In this document: positions 7,852 through 17,495 of the stretch, piece after piece
How the letters are laid out: each line of letters begins with the position of its first letter
Numbering within the stretch: position 1 is the first letter of the stretch
Source: an uncultured Lachnospiraceae bacterium
GTDB lineage: Bacteria; Bacillota; Clostridia; Lachnospirales; Lachnospiraceae
NCBI GenBank assembly: GCA_934330725.1
Contig: CAKRGM010000001.1
Location: 153,938 to 217,937 of the forward strand
Direction: 5' to 3'
Length of the DNA stretch: 64,000 bases
The notes under the pieces: generated by a model
What the model was told of the DNA's origin: nothing
Seen by the model: only the letters and a program-made list of their open reading frames with translations
Databases searched by the model: none
Position numbers and translations under genes: made by a program

Positions 7852-9555
7852 TTGATTTACAGGAAGAAAGTCAGATTAGGCGATGTTTTGATAAGAAAAG
7901 GCCTTATCGATGAAGAACAGTTGAAGAATGCACTTGAACAGCAGAAAGAAAAGAAAATGCTGCTTGGTGAGACATTAATAGAGCTGGGATGCATCTCAAG
8001 AGACAAGCTGAATGACGTTTTATGCGAATATCTTAATATAAGTTTTGTAGATGTCAGAGCATATGAGCCGAAAGAAGATGTGTTCAGTCTCCTTGATGAG
8101 AGCATTATGCGTAAATATACGCTTATTCCACTTGATTATGAAGACGGTAATGCCGGCGTTATAAAGGTTGCCATGGCGGACCCGATGAATTTTAATGCTC
8201 TTGATGATATTAATATTATTACAGGTAAACAGGCCTCTCCATATCTTGCAAATGCAATGGATATTAATGCATTTCTTGATAAAAAATTCGGAAAACAGCA
8301 GGCTAAAAATATAGCTGAATTATATAAAAAAGAACAGGGAATAACAGACGAGCAGGAATCAGAGGCTGATAAGGCGAGAAAAGAAGAAATAGAGAATGCG
8401 CCTATTGTACAGCTGGTTAATAACGCAATTGAACAGGCTGTGCGAGAAAGAGCCAGTGATATACATATTGAACCATTTGAAAATAACATAAGGATACGTT
8501 TCCGTGTGGATGGAAGTTTAAGAGAAGCACTTGTTTATGAAAAAACACTGCTTAATGCAATAACTGCAAGAATAAAAATCATGGCTGGGATGGACATTGC
8601 TGAAAAGAGAAAGCCACAGGACGGACGTATCACAATAATGGTAGACAGGCATGAATATGATATCCGTGTATCTAATCTGCCTACAGTTTATGGCGAAAAG
8701 ACTGTTATGAGACTTGCATCAAAGGAAGGATTTAAAAAAGAGAAGAGTGAACTTGGTATGACGCCAAAAGATCTTGAACGCTTTGATACAATATTAAAAA
8801 ATCCACATGGAATCATCCTTGTAACAGGACCTACAGGAAGTGGTAAGTCCACAACACTGTATACAGCACTTAGTGCTCTTAACAGTGAAGATTTAAATAT
8901 TATTACGGTTGAAGACCCTGTTGAGGCAAATATAGACGGAATTAATCAGGTCCAGGTAAATAACAAGGCTGACCTTACATTTTCAAGTGCTTTAAGGTCA
9001 ATACTTCGTCAGGATCCGGATATAATCATGATTGGTGAAATCCGAGATTCAGAGACAGCAGAAATAGCGGTAAGAGCATCTATAACAGGTCATCTTGTTG
9101 TAAGTACACTGCATACTAACAGTACTGCAAGCTCTGTATCACGTCTTGTTGATATGGGAATAGAACCATATCTTCTTTCTGATTCACTTGCGGGCGTTAT
9201 TGCACAGCGTCTTGTAAGAAGGCTTTGCAGCTGCAAGACAGAAAGACCTGCTACCGAAAGCGAAAAGAAAGAACTTGGAGTTTCACCGGATGAACAAATT
9301 ACCATATGTGAACCATGCGGATGCAAAATCTGCAATAATACAGGATATCTTGGAAGAATTGGTATCTATGAGATAATGATAGTAACACCTTCGATAAAGA
9401 GAATGATAGCAAAGGGAGCAGAACCTGATGAAATACGTAATCAGGCTGTTTCTGAAGGAATGCATACACTTAAGATGTCGGCAGCTGATTATGTAAAAAA
9501 AGGAATCACATCAATGGCAGAAATGATTAAGGCTACGTACGAGATTGATGATTAA
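7852..9555 (+). CDS. pilB: Type IV pilus assembly ATPase PilB (GspE family)
   Basis: A 567-residue pilus extension motor. The N-terminal MshEN/GspE_N region (about residues 1-150, LGDVLIRKGLIDEEQLKNAL) precedes the ATPase domain with Walker A GPTGSGKST near residue 326, the Asp box and Walker B DPDIIMIGEIRD near 389. A Cys-rich zinc-binding segment (CSC, then CEPCGCKIC) follows, as in PilB. The TTG start is supported by GGAGG nine bases upstream and by the start of the domain. It is the first gene of the locus and hydrolyses ATP at the inner face of the membrane to add pilin subunits. Confidence 0.95.
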   Translation: MIYRKKVRLGDVLIRKGLIDEEQLKNALEQQKEKKMLLGETLIELGCISRDKLNDVLCEYLNISFVDVRAYEPKEDVFSLLDESIMRKYTLIPLDYEDGNAGVIKVAMADPMNFNALDDINIITGKQASPYLANAMDINAFLDKKFGKQQAKNIAELYKKEQGITDEQESEADKARKEEIENAPIVQLVNNAIEQAVRERASDIHIEPFENNIRIRFRVDGSLREALVYEKTLLNAITARIKIMAGMDIAEKRKPQDGRITIMVDRHEYDIRVSNLPTVYGEKTVMRLASKEGFKKEKSELGMTPKDLERFDTILKNPHGIILVTGPTGSGKSTTLYTALSALNSEDLNIITVEDPVEANIDGINQVQVNNKADLTFSSALRSILRQDPDIIMIGEIRDSETAEIAVRASITGHLVVSTLHTNSTASSVSRLVDMGIEPYLLSDSLAGVIAQRLVRRLCSCKTERPATESEKKELGVSPDEQITICEPCGCKICNNTGYLGRIGIYEIMIVTPSIKRMIAKGAEPDEIRNQAVSEGMHTLKMSAADYVKKGITSMAEMIKATYEIDD

Positions 9556-9596
9556 ATATTAAATTAGTGAGAAAATCACAGAAATGAGGAATTGAA

Positions 9597-10661
9597 ATGA
9601 TAACGGTAGATGAATTGATCAAGCAGGCTAAAGATATGAAGGCGTCCGACCTTCATCTTACAGTAGCACTTCCGCCACGTGTAAGAATTGATGGTGAACT
9701 TAAGAATCTTGACGAATATGAAAAGTTTACGCCGGATACTGTAAAACAGATGGTTCTTGGAATGATGACAGACAGGCAGAAGGCAATATTTGAAAAACGT
9801 GGAGAAGTCGATTTCTCATATTCAATCATGAACGTAGGACGAGTCAGAGTCAATGCATTTAAGCAGAGAGGCTCAGCTGCCTGCGCATTAAGAATTGTGG
9901 ATACAAATATTCCAAGCCCGGAAGATCTTGGGGTTCCAAAGTCGGTAATAGATCTTTATTCAAAAAAGAGAGGGCTTGTGCTTGTAACAGGACCTACAGG
10001 AAGTGGTAAGTCTACAACTCTTGCATCACTTATCAACAGAATAAATGAAAAGCGTAAGGCTCATGTAATAACACTTGAAGATCCTATCGAGTATTTACAT
10101 TCACATAAGAACTCAATGATAAATCAGAGAGAAATTGGTATTGATACAATATCCTATGCTGATGCCTTAAGAGCAGCGTTGCGTGAAGACCCTGATGTTA
10201 TTCTTGTGGGCGAGATGCGTGATCTTGAAACTATTGCCACAGCAATAACAGCTGCGGAAACAGGACATCTTGTGTTTTCAACATTACATACAATTGGTGC
10301 GGCATCTACAATTGACCGTATAATTGATGTTTTCCCTGCTCACCAGCAGGAACAGATAAGAATACAGCTTGCGATGGTACTTGAAGCCGTTATATCACAA
10401 CAGCTTATTCCTAGAACAGATAAAGGAAGAGTTGCTGCATTTGAAGTTATGCATGCTACTATACCTATTAAGAACCTTATAAGAGAATCAAAGACATTCC
10501 AGATACAGACAATAATACAGACAAGCAGAAAAGCAGGAATGATAACAATGGATGATTCACTTATTGATCTGTGCCACAGGGAAATAATAAGTGAGAGCAA
10601 CGCTATTGAATTTGCACAAAATGAGGATTATGTTGAGAAACGTGTCAGCTATGTGATATAA
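9597..10661 (+). CDS. pilT: Pilus retraction ATPase PilT
   Basis: A 354-residue hexameric retraction ATPase for twitching motility. It has an N-terminal PAS-like domain (VDELIKQAKDMKASDLHLTV), Walker A GPTGSGKST near residue 131, Walker B DPDVILVGEMRD near 198, and a form of the PilT-specific AIRNLIRE motif, read here as PIKNLIRES. Length is normal. It lies 41 bases after pilB. Having PilT beside PilB implies a dynamic, retractable pilus rather than a secretion-only pseudopilus. Confidence 0.95.
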   Translation: MITVDELIKQAKDMKASDLHLTVALPPRVRIDGELKNLDEYEKFTPDTVKQMVLGMMTDRQKAIFEKRGEVDFSYSIMNVGRVRVNAFKQRGSAACALRIVDTNIPSPEDLGVPKSVIDLYSKKRGLVLVTGPTGSGKSTTLASLINRINEKRKAHVITLEDPIEYLHSHKNSMINQREIGIDTISYADALRAALREDPDVILVGEMRDLETIATAITAAETGHLVFSTLHTIGAASTIDRIIDVFPAHQQEQIRIQLAMVLEAVISQQLIPRTDKGRVAAFEVMHATIPIKNLIRESKTFQIQTIIQTSRKAGMITMDDSLIDLCHREIISESNAIEFAQNEDYVEKRVSYVI

Positions 10662-10756
10662 TTTGACAGTTTACGCAAAAATACGCACTATTTAACAAAA
10701 TAAATGTCAAAAAATTAGTTAATATGCCTATTTTTATAAAAAATTAATAGTTAGAA

Positions 10757-10785
10757 TTGAAAAAATCAGACACAATTGATATAAT
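10757..10785 (+). promoter_or_regulatory. Predicted sigma-A promoter upstream of pilC
   Basis: TTGAAA at 10757-10762, exactly 17 bases, then TATAAT at 10780-10785 with an extended TG element (TGATATAAT). It sits in the 188-base AT-rich gap between pilT and pilC, so pilC and the pilin genes can be transcribed separately from pilB-pilT. Confidence 0.68.
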
Positions 10786-10855
10786 TAATACGATAAAAAG
10801 GTTAATTATTTTAAGAAAAAACATATAACCTTGTAAAATAGAAGGGATATTGGTT

Positions 10856-12073
10856 ATGGAAGTATATTCTTACACTGCCGTTGGAACTGACGGCAAAGAT
10901 AAGAAGGGAACGGTTGAGGCTGAATCTGAACGTGATGCAGCAAAGAAGATTAAGGCTGACGGACTTATTCCGATGTCTGTGCAGAAACAGAGTGCCTTAA
11001 ACAAAGATATTAATCTTCCGTTCCTTAATAAAAAGAAGAAGATTAAGCCGAGGGATCTGAGCGTATTCTGTCGTCAGTTTTCAAGCATATTAAAGGCGGG
11101 CGTCAGCGTTATCAATGCACTTGAGATGCTTGCAGACCAGACAGAGAATAAGACTCTTAGAGAAGCGGTCGTGGAAGTACAAAGTAATGTAGAAAAGGGT
11201 GAGACACTTTCTAAGTCAATGAAAGCATATCCTGATGCATTTCCTTCACTTCTTATAAGTATGATTGAGGCCGGTGAGTCATCAGGTAATCTTGAATCAG
11301 CATTTGAAAGAATGGCGGTCCAGTTTGAAAAGGATGCGAAGCTTCAGTCAATGATAAAGAAAGCTATGACATATCCTGTCATTCTTATAATAGTTGCGAT
11401 TGGAGTAGTAATTGCAATGATGGTATATGTAATACCTTCATTCGTCAGCATGTTTGATGATATGGGATCAGATCTTCCTGTATATACACAGATGCTTGTT
11501 AATCTTAGTGATTTTATAATTCACTACTGGTATATTGTTGTACTTATAATTATTGCAATTGTTGCAGCGTATAAGGCTTATTATAAGACTGACAGTGGAA
11601 GACATAACATTGACAGATTGAAGTTAAAGGTTCCGGTATTCGGTAAGTTAAAACAAAAGACGGCATGTGCCAGATTTACAAGAACATTAAGCACGCTTGT
11701 AAAATCAGGTATGCCGATGATGGACGCAATAGATATAGCAGCAGGAACAATAGACAACGTTTTGTATAAAGATGCATTACTTAAAGCAAAGAATGGTGTA
11801 GGTCTTGGCTTTGAATTATCAGGCCAGCTTCAGGTATCAGGACTTTTTCCACCACTGGTTATTCATATGACTAATATTGGTGAAGAAACAGGTAATCTTG
11901 AAGAGATGCTTACTAATATTGCAAACTACTACGATGAGGAAATCGAGGCAACGACACAACAGATATCAGCGCTCATGGAACCTATGATTATTCTTGTTAT
12001 GGCTGTAGTAGTCGGGGGACTCATTATGGCAATCTATAGTCCTCTTATCCAGCTTTATGATCAGCTTGGATAG
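10856..12073 (+). CDS. pilC: Type IV pilus inner-membrane platform protein PilC
   Basis: A 405-residue GspF/PilC platform protein that links the cytoplasmic motors to the growing pilus. Two GspF domains are visible, each opening with FCRQFSSILKAGV / FTRTLSTLVKSGM, and membrane segments lie near residues 170-200, 220-240 and 380-400. ATG 10856 is chosen because GAAGGGA lies eight bases upstream; a TTG at 10850 would add two residues. It lies between pilT and the major pilin gene. Confidence 0.95.
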   Translation: MEVYSYTAVGTDGKDKKGTVEAESERDAAKKIKADGLIPMSVQKQSALNKDINLPFLNKKKKIKPRDLSVFCRQFSSILKAGVSVINALEMLADQTENKTLREAVVEVQSNVEKGETLSKSMKAYPDAFPSLLISMIEAGESSGNLESAFERMAVQFEKDAKLQSMIKKAMTYPVILIIVAIGVVIAMMVYVIPSFVSMFDDMGSDLPVYTQMLVNLSDFIIHYWYIVVLIIIAIVAAYKAYYKTDSGRHNIDRLKLKVPVFGKLKQKTACARFTRTLSTLVKSGMPMMDAIDIAAGTIDNVLYKDALLKAKNGVGLGFELSGQLQVSGLFPPLVIHMTNIGEETGNLEEMLTNIANYYDEEIEATTQQISALMEPMIILVMAVVVGGLIMAIYSPLIQLYDQLG

Positions 12074-12152
12074 TTACTGATGTATATAAACTTACATAAT
12101 GTATTGTGTGGGGTTTGTATAAATAAAAATAATTAAAAGGAGTGGTCAGGAA

Positions 12153-12644
12153 ATGATAAAGAAAAGAGACCAGAAAAAATTAGGTAACAAGGGTTTTTCA
12201 CTTGTTGAGTTGATTGTTGTTATTGCCATCATGGCAATCCTTGTAGGTGTACTTGCACCGGTACTTATCAGAAACATTGAGAAGTCAAGAGAGTCAAAGG
12301 ATCTTCAGGCTCTTGACAGTGTAAAGAGTGCAGTTACTACAGCACTTGCTAGAGAAGACTGCTATAAAGAACTGGTTGGTACATCTGAAACTACTTATAC
12401 ATTTACTCTTAGCTCAGGAGATTTAAGCGCACCAGGTAAAACTTTAACTAATACTAATCCTGAGCTTGCAAGTATTTTAGGATCAAATGGTGTTAAGTTA
12501 TCATCTACTAATTTAAAGGATCTTACATCTATTACTGTTAAAGTTGCAAGCGATGGTTCTGTAATAGTTGGAGCATATCAGGCTGACGGTACTACGGCTT
12601 ATACTGGCACTGTTGACACTAGCATCGTATTTGAAGTTAAATAA
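12153..12644 (+). CDS. pilA: Type IV major pilin (prepilin)
   Basis: A 163-residue prepilin with a class III signal peptide: basic leader, cleavage expected after Gly14 (KG/FSLVELIVVIAIMAIL), Glu at mature position +5 and a 20-residue hydrophobic helix. The C-terminal globular domain is short, Ser/Thr-rich and has few charges, as for a surface pilin. AAGGAG lies upstream of the ATG. Its place right after pilC and before the peptidase, and its codon use resembling strongly expressed genes, suggest it is the major subunit; that is inference. Confidence 0.85.
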   Translation: MIKKRDQKKLGNKGFSLVELIVVIAIMAILVGVLAPVLIRNIEKSRESKDLQALDSVKSAVTTALAREDCYKELVGTSETTYTFTLSSGDLSAPGKTLTNTNPELASILGSNGVKLSSTNLKDLTSITVKVASDGSVIVGAYQADGTTAYTGTVDTSIVFEVK

Positions 12645-12688
12645 TACATACTTATATTTATTAAAATCAATTCACAAGGTGAAAAAAT

Positions 12689-13453
12689 ATGCAACTGGAG
12701 ATTTTTCTGTACGTCATAGCATTTCTTTACGGAATTGTGATAGGAAGCTTTTTGAATGTACTTATTTACAGATTACCAATTAAAGAAACTATTGTTACCG
12801 ACAGGTCTCATTGCATGACATGTGGTAGGCAGATAAAGTGGTATGATCTCATACCACTTGCCAGCTACATTTTTTTAAGAGGTAAATGCAGATACTGCAA
12901 GGCAAAGATTTCAATCCAGTATCCATTGATTGAAGCTCTCAATGGAATTGGATATTTAATTATTTTTTGGATAAAAGGCTTCAGTATTGAAAGTGTATTG
13001 TTTTGTCTTACATTTTCAATTCTTATTGTTGTGGCAGTCATAGATTTCAGAACATATGAGATACCACAATGTCTTAATATTACTGTCGGAGTATTGGGAA
13101 TATTAAGAGTAATACTTGATTTTAGCGACCTATTAGACTATCTGATAGGTTTTTGTATTATCAGTGGCTTTATGTTTATTATTCTTATAATAGGCAGAAA
13201 ATTAAAAGGTATTGATGCATTTGGCGGCGGAGATATAAAATTAATGGCGGCGGCAGGGCTGCTGCTTGGCTGGGAGAATATTATTCTGGCATTTCTTATT
13301 GGCTGCATACTTGGTGCAGTAATTCATTTGATTCGTATGAGACTTACAAATGAGGATCACGTACTTGCATTTGGCCCGTATCTGTGCGGAGGCATTTTTA
13401 TTGCAATCCTGTTTGGAAACACACTGATAAACTGGTACGTGGGATTATTATAA
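12689..13453 (+). CDS. pilD: Prepilin peptidase/N-methyltransferase PilD
   Basis: A 254-residue A24-family membrane aspartyl protease that cleaves prepilin leaders and methylates the new N-terminus. The zinc tetracysteine motif of bifunctional enzymes is present (Cys42, Cys45, Cys67, Cys70). The catalytic aspartates are in VIDFRTYEIP and GGGDIKLMAA. There are about seven hydrophobic segments. It directly follows the pilin gene it should process. Confidence 0.95.
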   Translation: MQLEIFLYVIAFLYGIVIGSFLNVLIYRLPIKETIVTDRSHCMTCGRQIKWYDLIPLASYIFLRGKCRYCKAKISIQYPLIEALNGIGYLIIFWIKGFSIESVLFCLTFSILIVVAVIDFRTYEIPQCLNITVGVLGILRVILDFSDLLDYLIGFCIISGFMFIILIIGRKLKGIDAFGGGDIKLMAAAGLLLGWENIILAFLIGCILGAVIHLIRMRLTNEDHVLAFGPYLCGGIFIAILFGNTLINWYVGLL

Positions 13454-13478
13454 TCGGGATAGGATGGAGGACTTATTA

Positions 13479-15038
13479 ATGGCTTCTAAGATTAAAGACA
13501 GAGTCTTGACAATTTCAATCAATAGTGAATTTGTTAAAATATGTGATGTGACCAGAAATGGTAAAAGCATCACAGTACATAAAATGGCTACAGTGCCTAC
13601 ACCTGAAAATTCATTTTCAGATGGTGCTATAAAGGAAAGGGATGCTTTTGCCAAAGCTATAAAGACAGCACTTGATAATAACAGAATAACAACGGACAAT
13701 GTTATTTTCACAGTGGCGTCTTCAAGAATCGTTTCAAAAGAGGTTGTTATACCAAAGGTAAAACCTAATAAGATAAGCGATATTGTGAATACGAATGCAG
13801 CGGAATATTTTCCGGTAAATATAGATGAACATATTATCCAGCATATAGTTTTAGAGGAGATAAAAGAACAAGAGGAAGAAAAGTTAAAGCTTCTTGTAAT
13901 GGCAGCTCCTTCTAAAATAATTGCTTCTTACTATGGACTTGCATCTGCCATAGGACTTAAAATTGAGGCAATTGATTATATCGGTAACAGCGTAAGTCAG
14001 GTTATCAAACATGAAATCGGTAATTCTTCAAGTATTATTATATATGTAGAAAATGATAGTACGATTGTAAATATTTTCCAGAATAATGTACTTAAAATGC
14101 AAAGAACAATTCCGTATGGGGAATCGGTAATTGTTGAAGCGTGCATGGAAGAATATGATCTTGATTATGATGATGCTGTTAAAAAGCTTGAAGATGAACC
14201 TGTTATAGGTGAACATATTACAGATAATGCAATAACTGAACAACTTAGGTATTTGATAAGTAACATTAAGCGTATCATTGATTTCTATGTTTCAAGAAAT
14301 CTCGTTGGAAACCTTGAAAGTGCATATGTTCTTGGAACTATTGCTTTTATGAAGGGCTTTGATAATCTTCTTACAAATGAGCTTAATATTTCTTTTACAG
14401 GTGTTACCCAGTTAAAGGATGTTATAACTGATAAAAAGACATTTGTAGATGATTCACTTATAACAAGCTATATTCCTAACATGGGTGCAGCTTATGCAAG
14501 CATTAACTTCAAACCAAAGGGCGTTGATGAAACAAAGAGCTCCAGGAGCACATCAAAGACATTCAAGGTGGCGTTTATTGCAGCTGTTGGCGTAGCAATC
14601 ATTCTTACAGTTGTACCGGCAGTCCGGATGTTTGTTGCAAAGTCAAAGCTTAAGGTTGTTAATGAACAGATTGATAAGATAAAGAGTATAGATCAGATTG
14701 TAGATGATTTTTATACTGCAAAGGATATTTACACAGATGCTGATAATTTCAGTAAAATGACATCTAATAATGATGATAAGCTTGCAGAGTTCCTTAATGA
14801 GTTAGAGACTGTTGTGCCATCAGATGTTGCATTTACAAGTATTGCCGTTGACAATGGAACATTTACTGTATCAGGAACAGCTAAGAGCAAGCTGTCTGTG
14901 GCTGCACTTATTCAGCAGTTCAGAGGCCTTAAGAATGTGTCCCAGACCAATCTGGCAAGTGAATCTGAAAGCCTTGATAATTCAGGTGCTCTGACGGTAA
15001 CATTTTCAATGACATTTAATATAACAGCAGATGAATAG
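13479..15038 (+). CDS. Fused PilM-PilN pilus alignment protein
   Basis: A 519-residue protein. Residues 1 to about 345 form an actin-like PilM domain (DRVLTISINSEFVKICDV, then VIIPKVKPNKISDIVNTNAAEYFP and GNSSSIIIYVENDSTIVNIF). A membrane segment follows at about 360-385 (FKVAFIAAVGVAIILTVVPAVRMF), then a helical stretch and a PilN-type ferredoxin-like domain ending at the stop. In most systems PilM is cytoplasmic and binds the short N-terminal tail of a separate PilN; here the two are one polypeptide. The start at ATG 13479 follows GGAGG at 13466-13470; ATG 13464 would put the ribosome site inside the gene. Confidence 0.82.
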   Translation: MASKIKDRVLTISINSEFVKICDVTRNGKSITVHKMATVPTPENSFSDGAIKERDAFAKAIKTALDNNRITTDNVIFTVASSRIVSKEVVIPKVKPNKISDIVNTNAAEYFPVNIDEHIIQHIVLEEIKEQEEEKLKLLVMAAPSKIIASYYGLASAIGLKIEAIDYIGNSVSQVIKHEIGNSSSIIIYVENDSTIVNIFQNNVLKMQRTIPYGESVIVEACMEEYDLDYDDAVKKLEDEPVIGEHITDNAITEQLRYLISNIKRIIDFYVSRNLVGNLESAYVLGTIAFMKGFDNLLTNELNISFTGVTQLKDVITDKKTFVDDSLITSYIPNMGAAYASINFKPKGVDETKSSRSTSKTFKVAFIAAVGVAIILTVVPAVRMFVAKSKLKVVNEQIDKIKSIDQIVDDFYTAKDIYTDADNFSKMTSNNDDKLAEFLNELETVVPSDVAFTSIAVDNGTFTVSGTAKSKLSVAALIQQFRGLKNVSQTNLASESESLDNSGALTVTFSMTFNITADE

Positions 15039-15050
15039 GAGGTGGGTACG

Positions 15051-16214
15051 ATGAAGAAAAAGTTGGGTTTAAATATGGAAATCAGTGAAAGAGATAAAAA
15101 ACTTCTTTGGATATTAGCATCTGTACTCATTGTATTTATTGGCTATTATTTTGGATTTAATAAGCTTTCTGCATCTGCAGATAATTATGAGACACAGCTT
15201 ACACAGGCGCATAAAAAATATGATGATTTGTCAGCAAAATATGCAAAGAAGGATACTTATTTAAATGATACAGAGGATTTTAAGAATAAGTATAACACAG
15301 TAATTGCTAATTATCAGAATGGAACATCACAGGATACATCTTTAGTATTTTTAAATGATGTTGAAAAAATCACAGGTGGATGGATAAAGAGTACAGCATT
15401 TACAGATGTATCAAGCATATATAAGTTTGGTGCCGTAACATCAACTAATCCGGCTAAATCAGGAGAGAGCGTTTATTCAACAGATTTTGAAGGATATAAG
15501 ACTACTTTGACTTTATCCTATGAAGCAAAGTATGATGACTTCAAACAGCTTATATCATTTTTGAATAACTATTATAGCAAAGTGACAATAGATTCAATTA
15601 ATATGGCTTACAATCAGGAAGATAATACAGTAAGTGGTTCAATGGTTGTTTCTTCATATTGTATAACCGGAAGCAGTCGTCCGTTTGCATTTCCTGAGAT
15701 TGATACACAAAAGGGTACAAATAATCTGTTCTATTCAGCTGTATTCCTTCCAAATATTGTTGGAAATAAGGAAGATTCAAATGGTAATTATATTCTTGGC
15801 GATTATGATTACTATATGCTTCTTAATTCTGCATCATCTGATATTGATGCATGCATTATTGGCAAGAAGAATGATACAGGCAATACAGTTCTTACATCAA
15901 ATGAAAACAAGATGGTTGATGCAACTGTAAGATTTGCAGGTTCAGATGGAATTTATACAGTACAGTATACTATTGATGGAAAGCAGTTCCCATCAGAAAA
16001 TTACAGTGCAGGATCATCATTTATTCCTGGAAAGACGCTTGATTTCCTTGTAATGAGTTCCAAGAGGGCATCATCTGATGATAAAAGCGGTGTAAATATT
16101 ACATTTGTTAATGATACTGATATGGATCTTAATGTTAAGGTTTGCAATGATGATACAACAAGATCAAGAGTAAATATTACAAAGACTACAGGCGCGGTTA
16201 ATGTTTACAGGTAA
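15051..16214 (+). CDS. PilO-like pilus assembly protein
   Basis: A 387-residue bitopic membrane protein: short cytoplasmic tail, one membrane helix at about residues 19-38 (LLWILASVLIVFIGYYFGF), a coiled-coil-like stretch to about 80, then a PilO-type domain (DDFKQLISFLNNYYSKVTIDS). The C-terminal half, rich in Ser, Asp and Asn, is longer than in a usual PilO (around 200 residues) and is not recognised. Start ATG 15051 has TAGGAGGT seven bases upstream. By position after the PilM-PilN protein it should be the PilO partner; the call rests on topology and context. Confidence 0.7.
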   Translation: MKKKLGLNMEISERDKKLLWILASVLIVFIGYYFGFNKLSASADNYETQLTQAHKKYDDLSAKYAKKDTYLNDTEDFKNKYNTVIANYQNGTSQDTSLVFLNDVEKITGGWIKSTAFTDVSSIYKFGAVTSTNPAKSGESVYSTDFEGYKTTLTLSYEAKYDDFKQLISFLNNYYSKVTIDSINMAYNQEDNTVSGSMVVSSYCITGSSRPFAFPEIDTQKGTNNLFYSAVFLPNIVGNKEDSNGNYILGDYDYYMLLNSASSDIDACIIGKKNDTGNTVLTSNENKMVDATVRFAGSDGIYTVQYTIDGKQFPSENYSAGSSFIPGKTLDFLVMSSKRASSDDKSGVNITFVNDTDMDLNVKVCNDDTTRSRVNITKTTGAVNVYR

Positions 16215-16255
16215 TTAATTTAAAGCGGATATATTTGTATCCGCTTTTAAATTAA
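16215..16255 (+). terminator. Strong hairpin within the pil locus (terminator or processing site)
   Basis: A near-perfect inverted repeat between the PilO-like gene and the next pseudopilin gene: TTAATTTAAAGCGGATA pairs with its complement after a six-base loop, with one extra A. The run CTTTT after the GC part is short, so it may be a leaky terminator or an RNA-stability hairpin that changes stoichiometry between upstream and downstream pil genes. Confidence 0.6.
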
Positions 16256-16296
16256 TTTATGTGTATTTTATTCTGGTGAATTTGGAGAATACTAAT

Positions 16297-17487
16297 ATGT
16301 ATATGAGATTCAAAAAAGCTAATCAAAAGACCAAAAAGAATAATGGCGGTTTCTCGCTGATTGAAGTGCTTGTGGCCATAGTCATACTTGCGATTATTGC
16401 AGCGACAATACTCAGTGTTTTTGCATCATCGGCCAAGATAAATAATAAGGCGAGACAACAGGAAAATGCTAACACTGTTGCCCAGCTTATGACAGAAAGA
16501 CTTAAAGGTCTTAATATCGATGCGATTGTATCGGCCCTTGATGGACCTGAAAGTTCAAGTCACCCCTACGGACTTGACAGTTACACGAAAACCGTATCAG
16601 ATAAAACAGGTGAGACGGTCTATGTGTTTAATACAACAGCACTTGATCTGAATGGTAATCCGTATGTTGATGGAACATCAGTGGGGGATAAGTTCTATGC
16701 CAGCATTGAACTTAATCCTGATGATTATTCAGACAAAGAAAACCCGTCAGATGCTGTCGGTGATAAAGAAAAAAATAATATCAATTCTGATATGCCTTCA
16801 TTTAATGATGTACTGTCTGATGATAATTGTGTTGTTTTAAGACAGATTTCACAGCATGATATTGATGCTGAGAATGCATTTAAATCAAAGGGTGAGACAT
16901 TAAGGTCAAGAAATGTATCAATTGAAGAGCAGATTAAAGAAGATTTAGGAAATGTATTCCAGAATATAAAGATGATAATTACTTATAATGGCTCAGGTTC
17001 ATCAACTAAGGTTTATGAATACGACCTTGAGAATTTTGATGTAACGGCTGATACAACCAATCCAAAGAATTTTTATTTGTTTTACAAGCCGTATTCTAAT
17101 GAAGATAAAGTTTCTTTTAAAGTGGATTCTGCAATTAGTGCCGCATCATTTGACAAAAATATTAATCTTTATCTTATAAAGCAGGACAATAGCAGTGTTA
17201 CAGATTTTAAATGGAATAATGTTTCATTTACACCTGATTCACAGGCAAATATTATAAAGCAAAATCCGGACAGGACAACAGGGCTTGGAATTAAAAGAAA
17301 TATTAATTTCTATTCTAATGTAGATGGTATCCAGACTGGAGGCAGTAATTCCATAACACATAATTCAGCCGAAAACAGTGAAGTCAGGTATTTATATAAT
17401 ATGCAGATTAAGATATGGGTCAATCAGACAGTACCATCTGATAAGAGCAATCCGTATCTTACTATAACGTCAACCAAAGACAATTAG
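16297..17487 (+). CDS. Prepilin-like protein (minor pilin, PilV-like)
   Basis: A 396-residue protein with a class III leader: cleavage expected after Gly18 (NGG/FSLIEVLVAIVILAIIAATIL), Glu at +5. The mature part is much larger than a normal pilin and rich in Asp/Asn/Ser, so it is probably a minor, perhaps tip-located, subunit. ATG 16297 has GGAGA about ten bases upstream; GTG 16261 is an alternative that adds 12 residues. It is the first of four successive prepilin-like genes. Exact minor-pilin class is inferred. Confidence 0.8.
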   Translation: MYMRFKKANQKTKKNNGGFSLIEVLVAIVILAIIAATILSVFASSAKINNKARQQENANTVAQLMTERLKGLNIDAIVSALDGPESSSHPYGLDSYTKTVSDKTGETVYVFNTTALDLNGNPYVDGTSVGDKFYASIELNPDDYSDKENPSDAVGDKEKNNINSDMPSFNDVLSDDNCVVLRQISQHDIDAENAFKSKGETLRSRNVSIEEQIKEDLGNVFQNIKMIITYNGSGSSTKVYEYDLENFDVTADTTNPKNFYLFYKPYSNEDKVSFKVDSAISAASFDKNINLYLIKQDNSSVTDFKWNNVSFTPDSQANIIKQNPDRTTGLGIKRNINFYSNVDGIQTGGSNSITHNSAENSEVRYLYNMQIKIWVNQTVPSDKSNPYLTITSTKDN

Positions 17488-17495
17488 GGAAAGGG

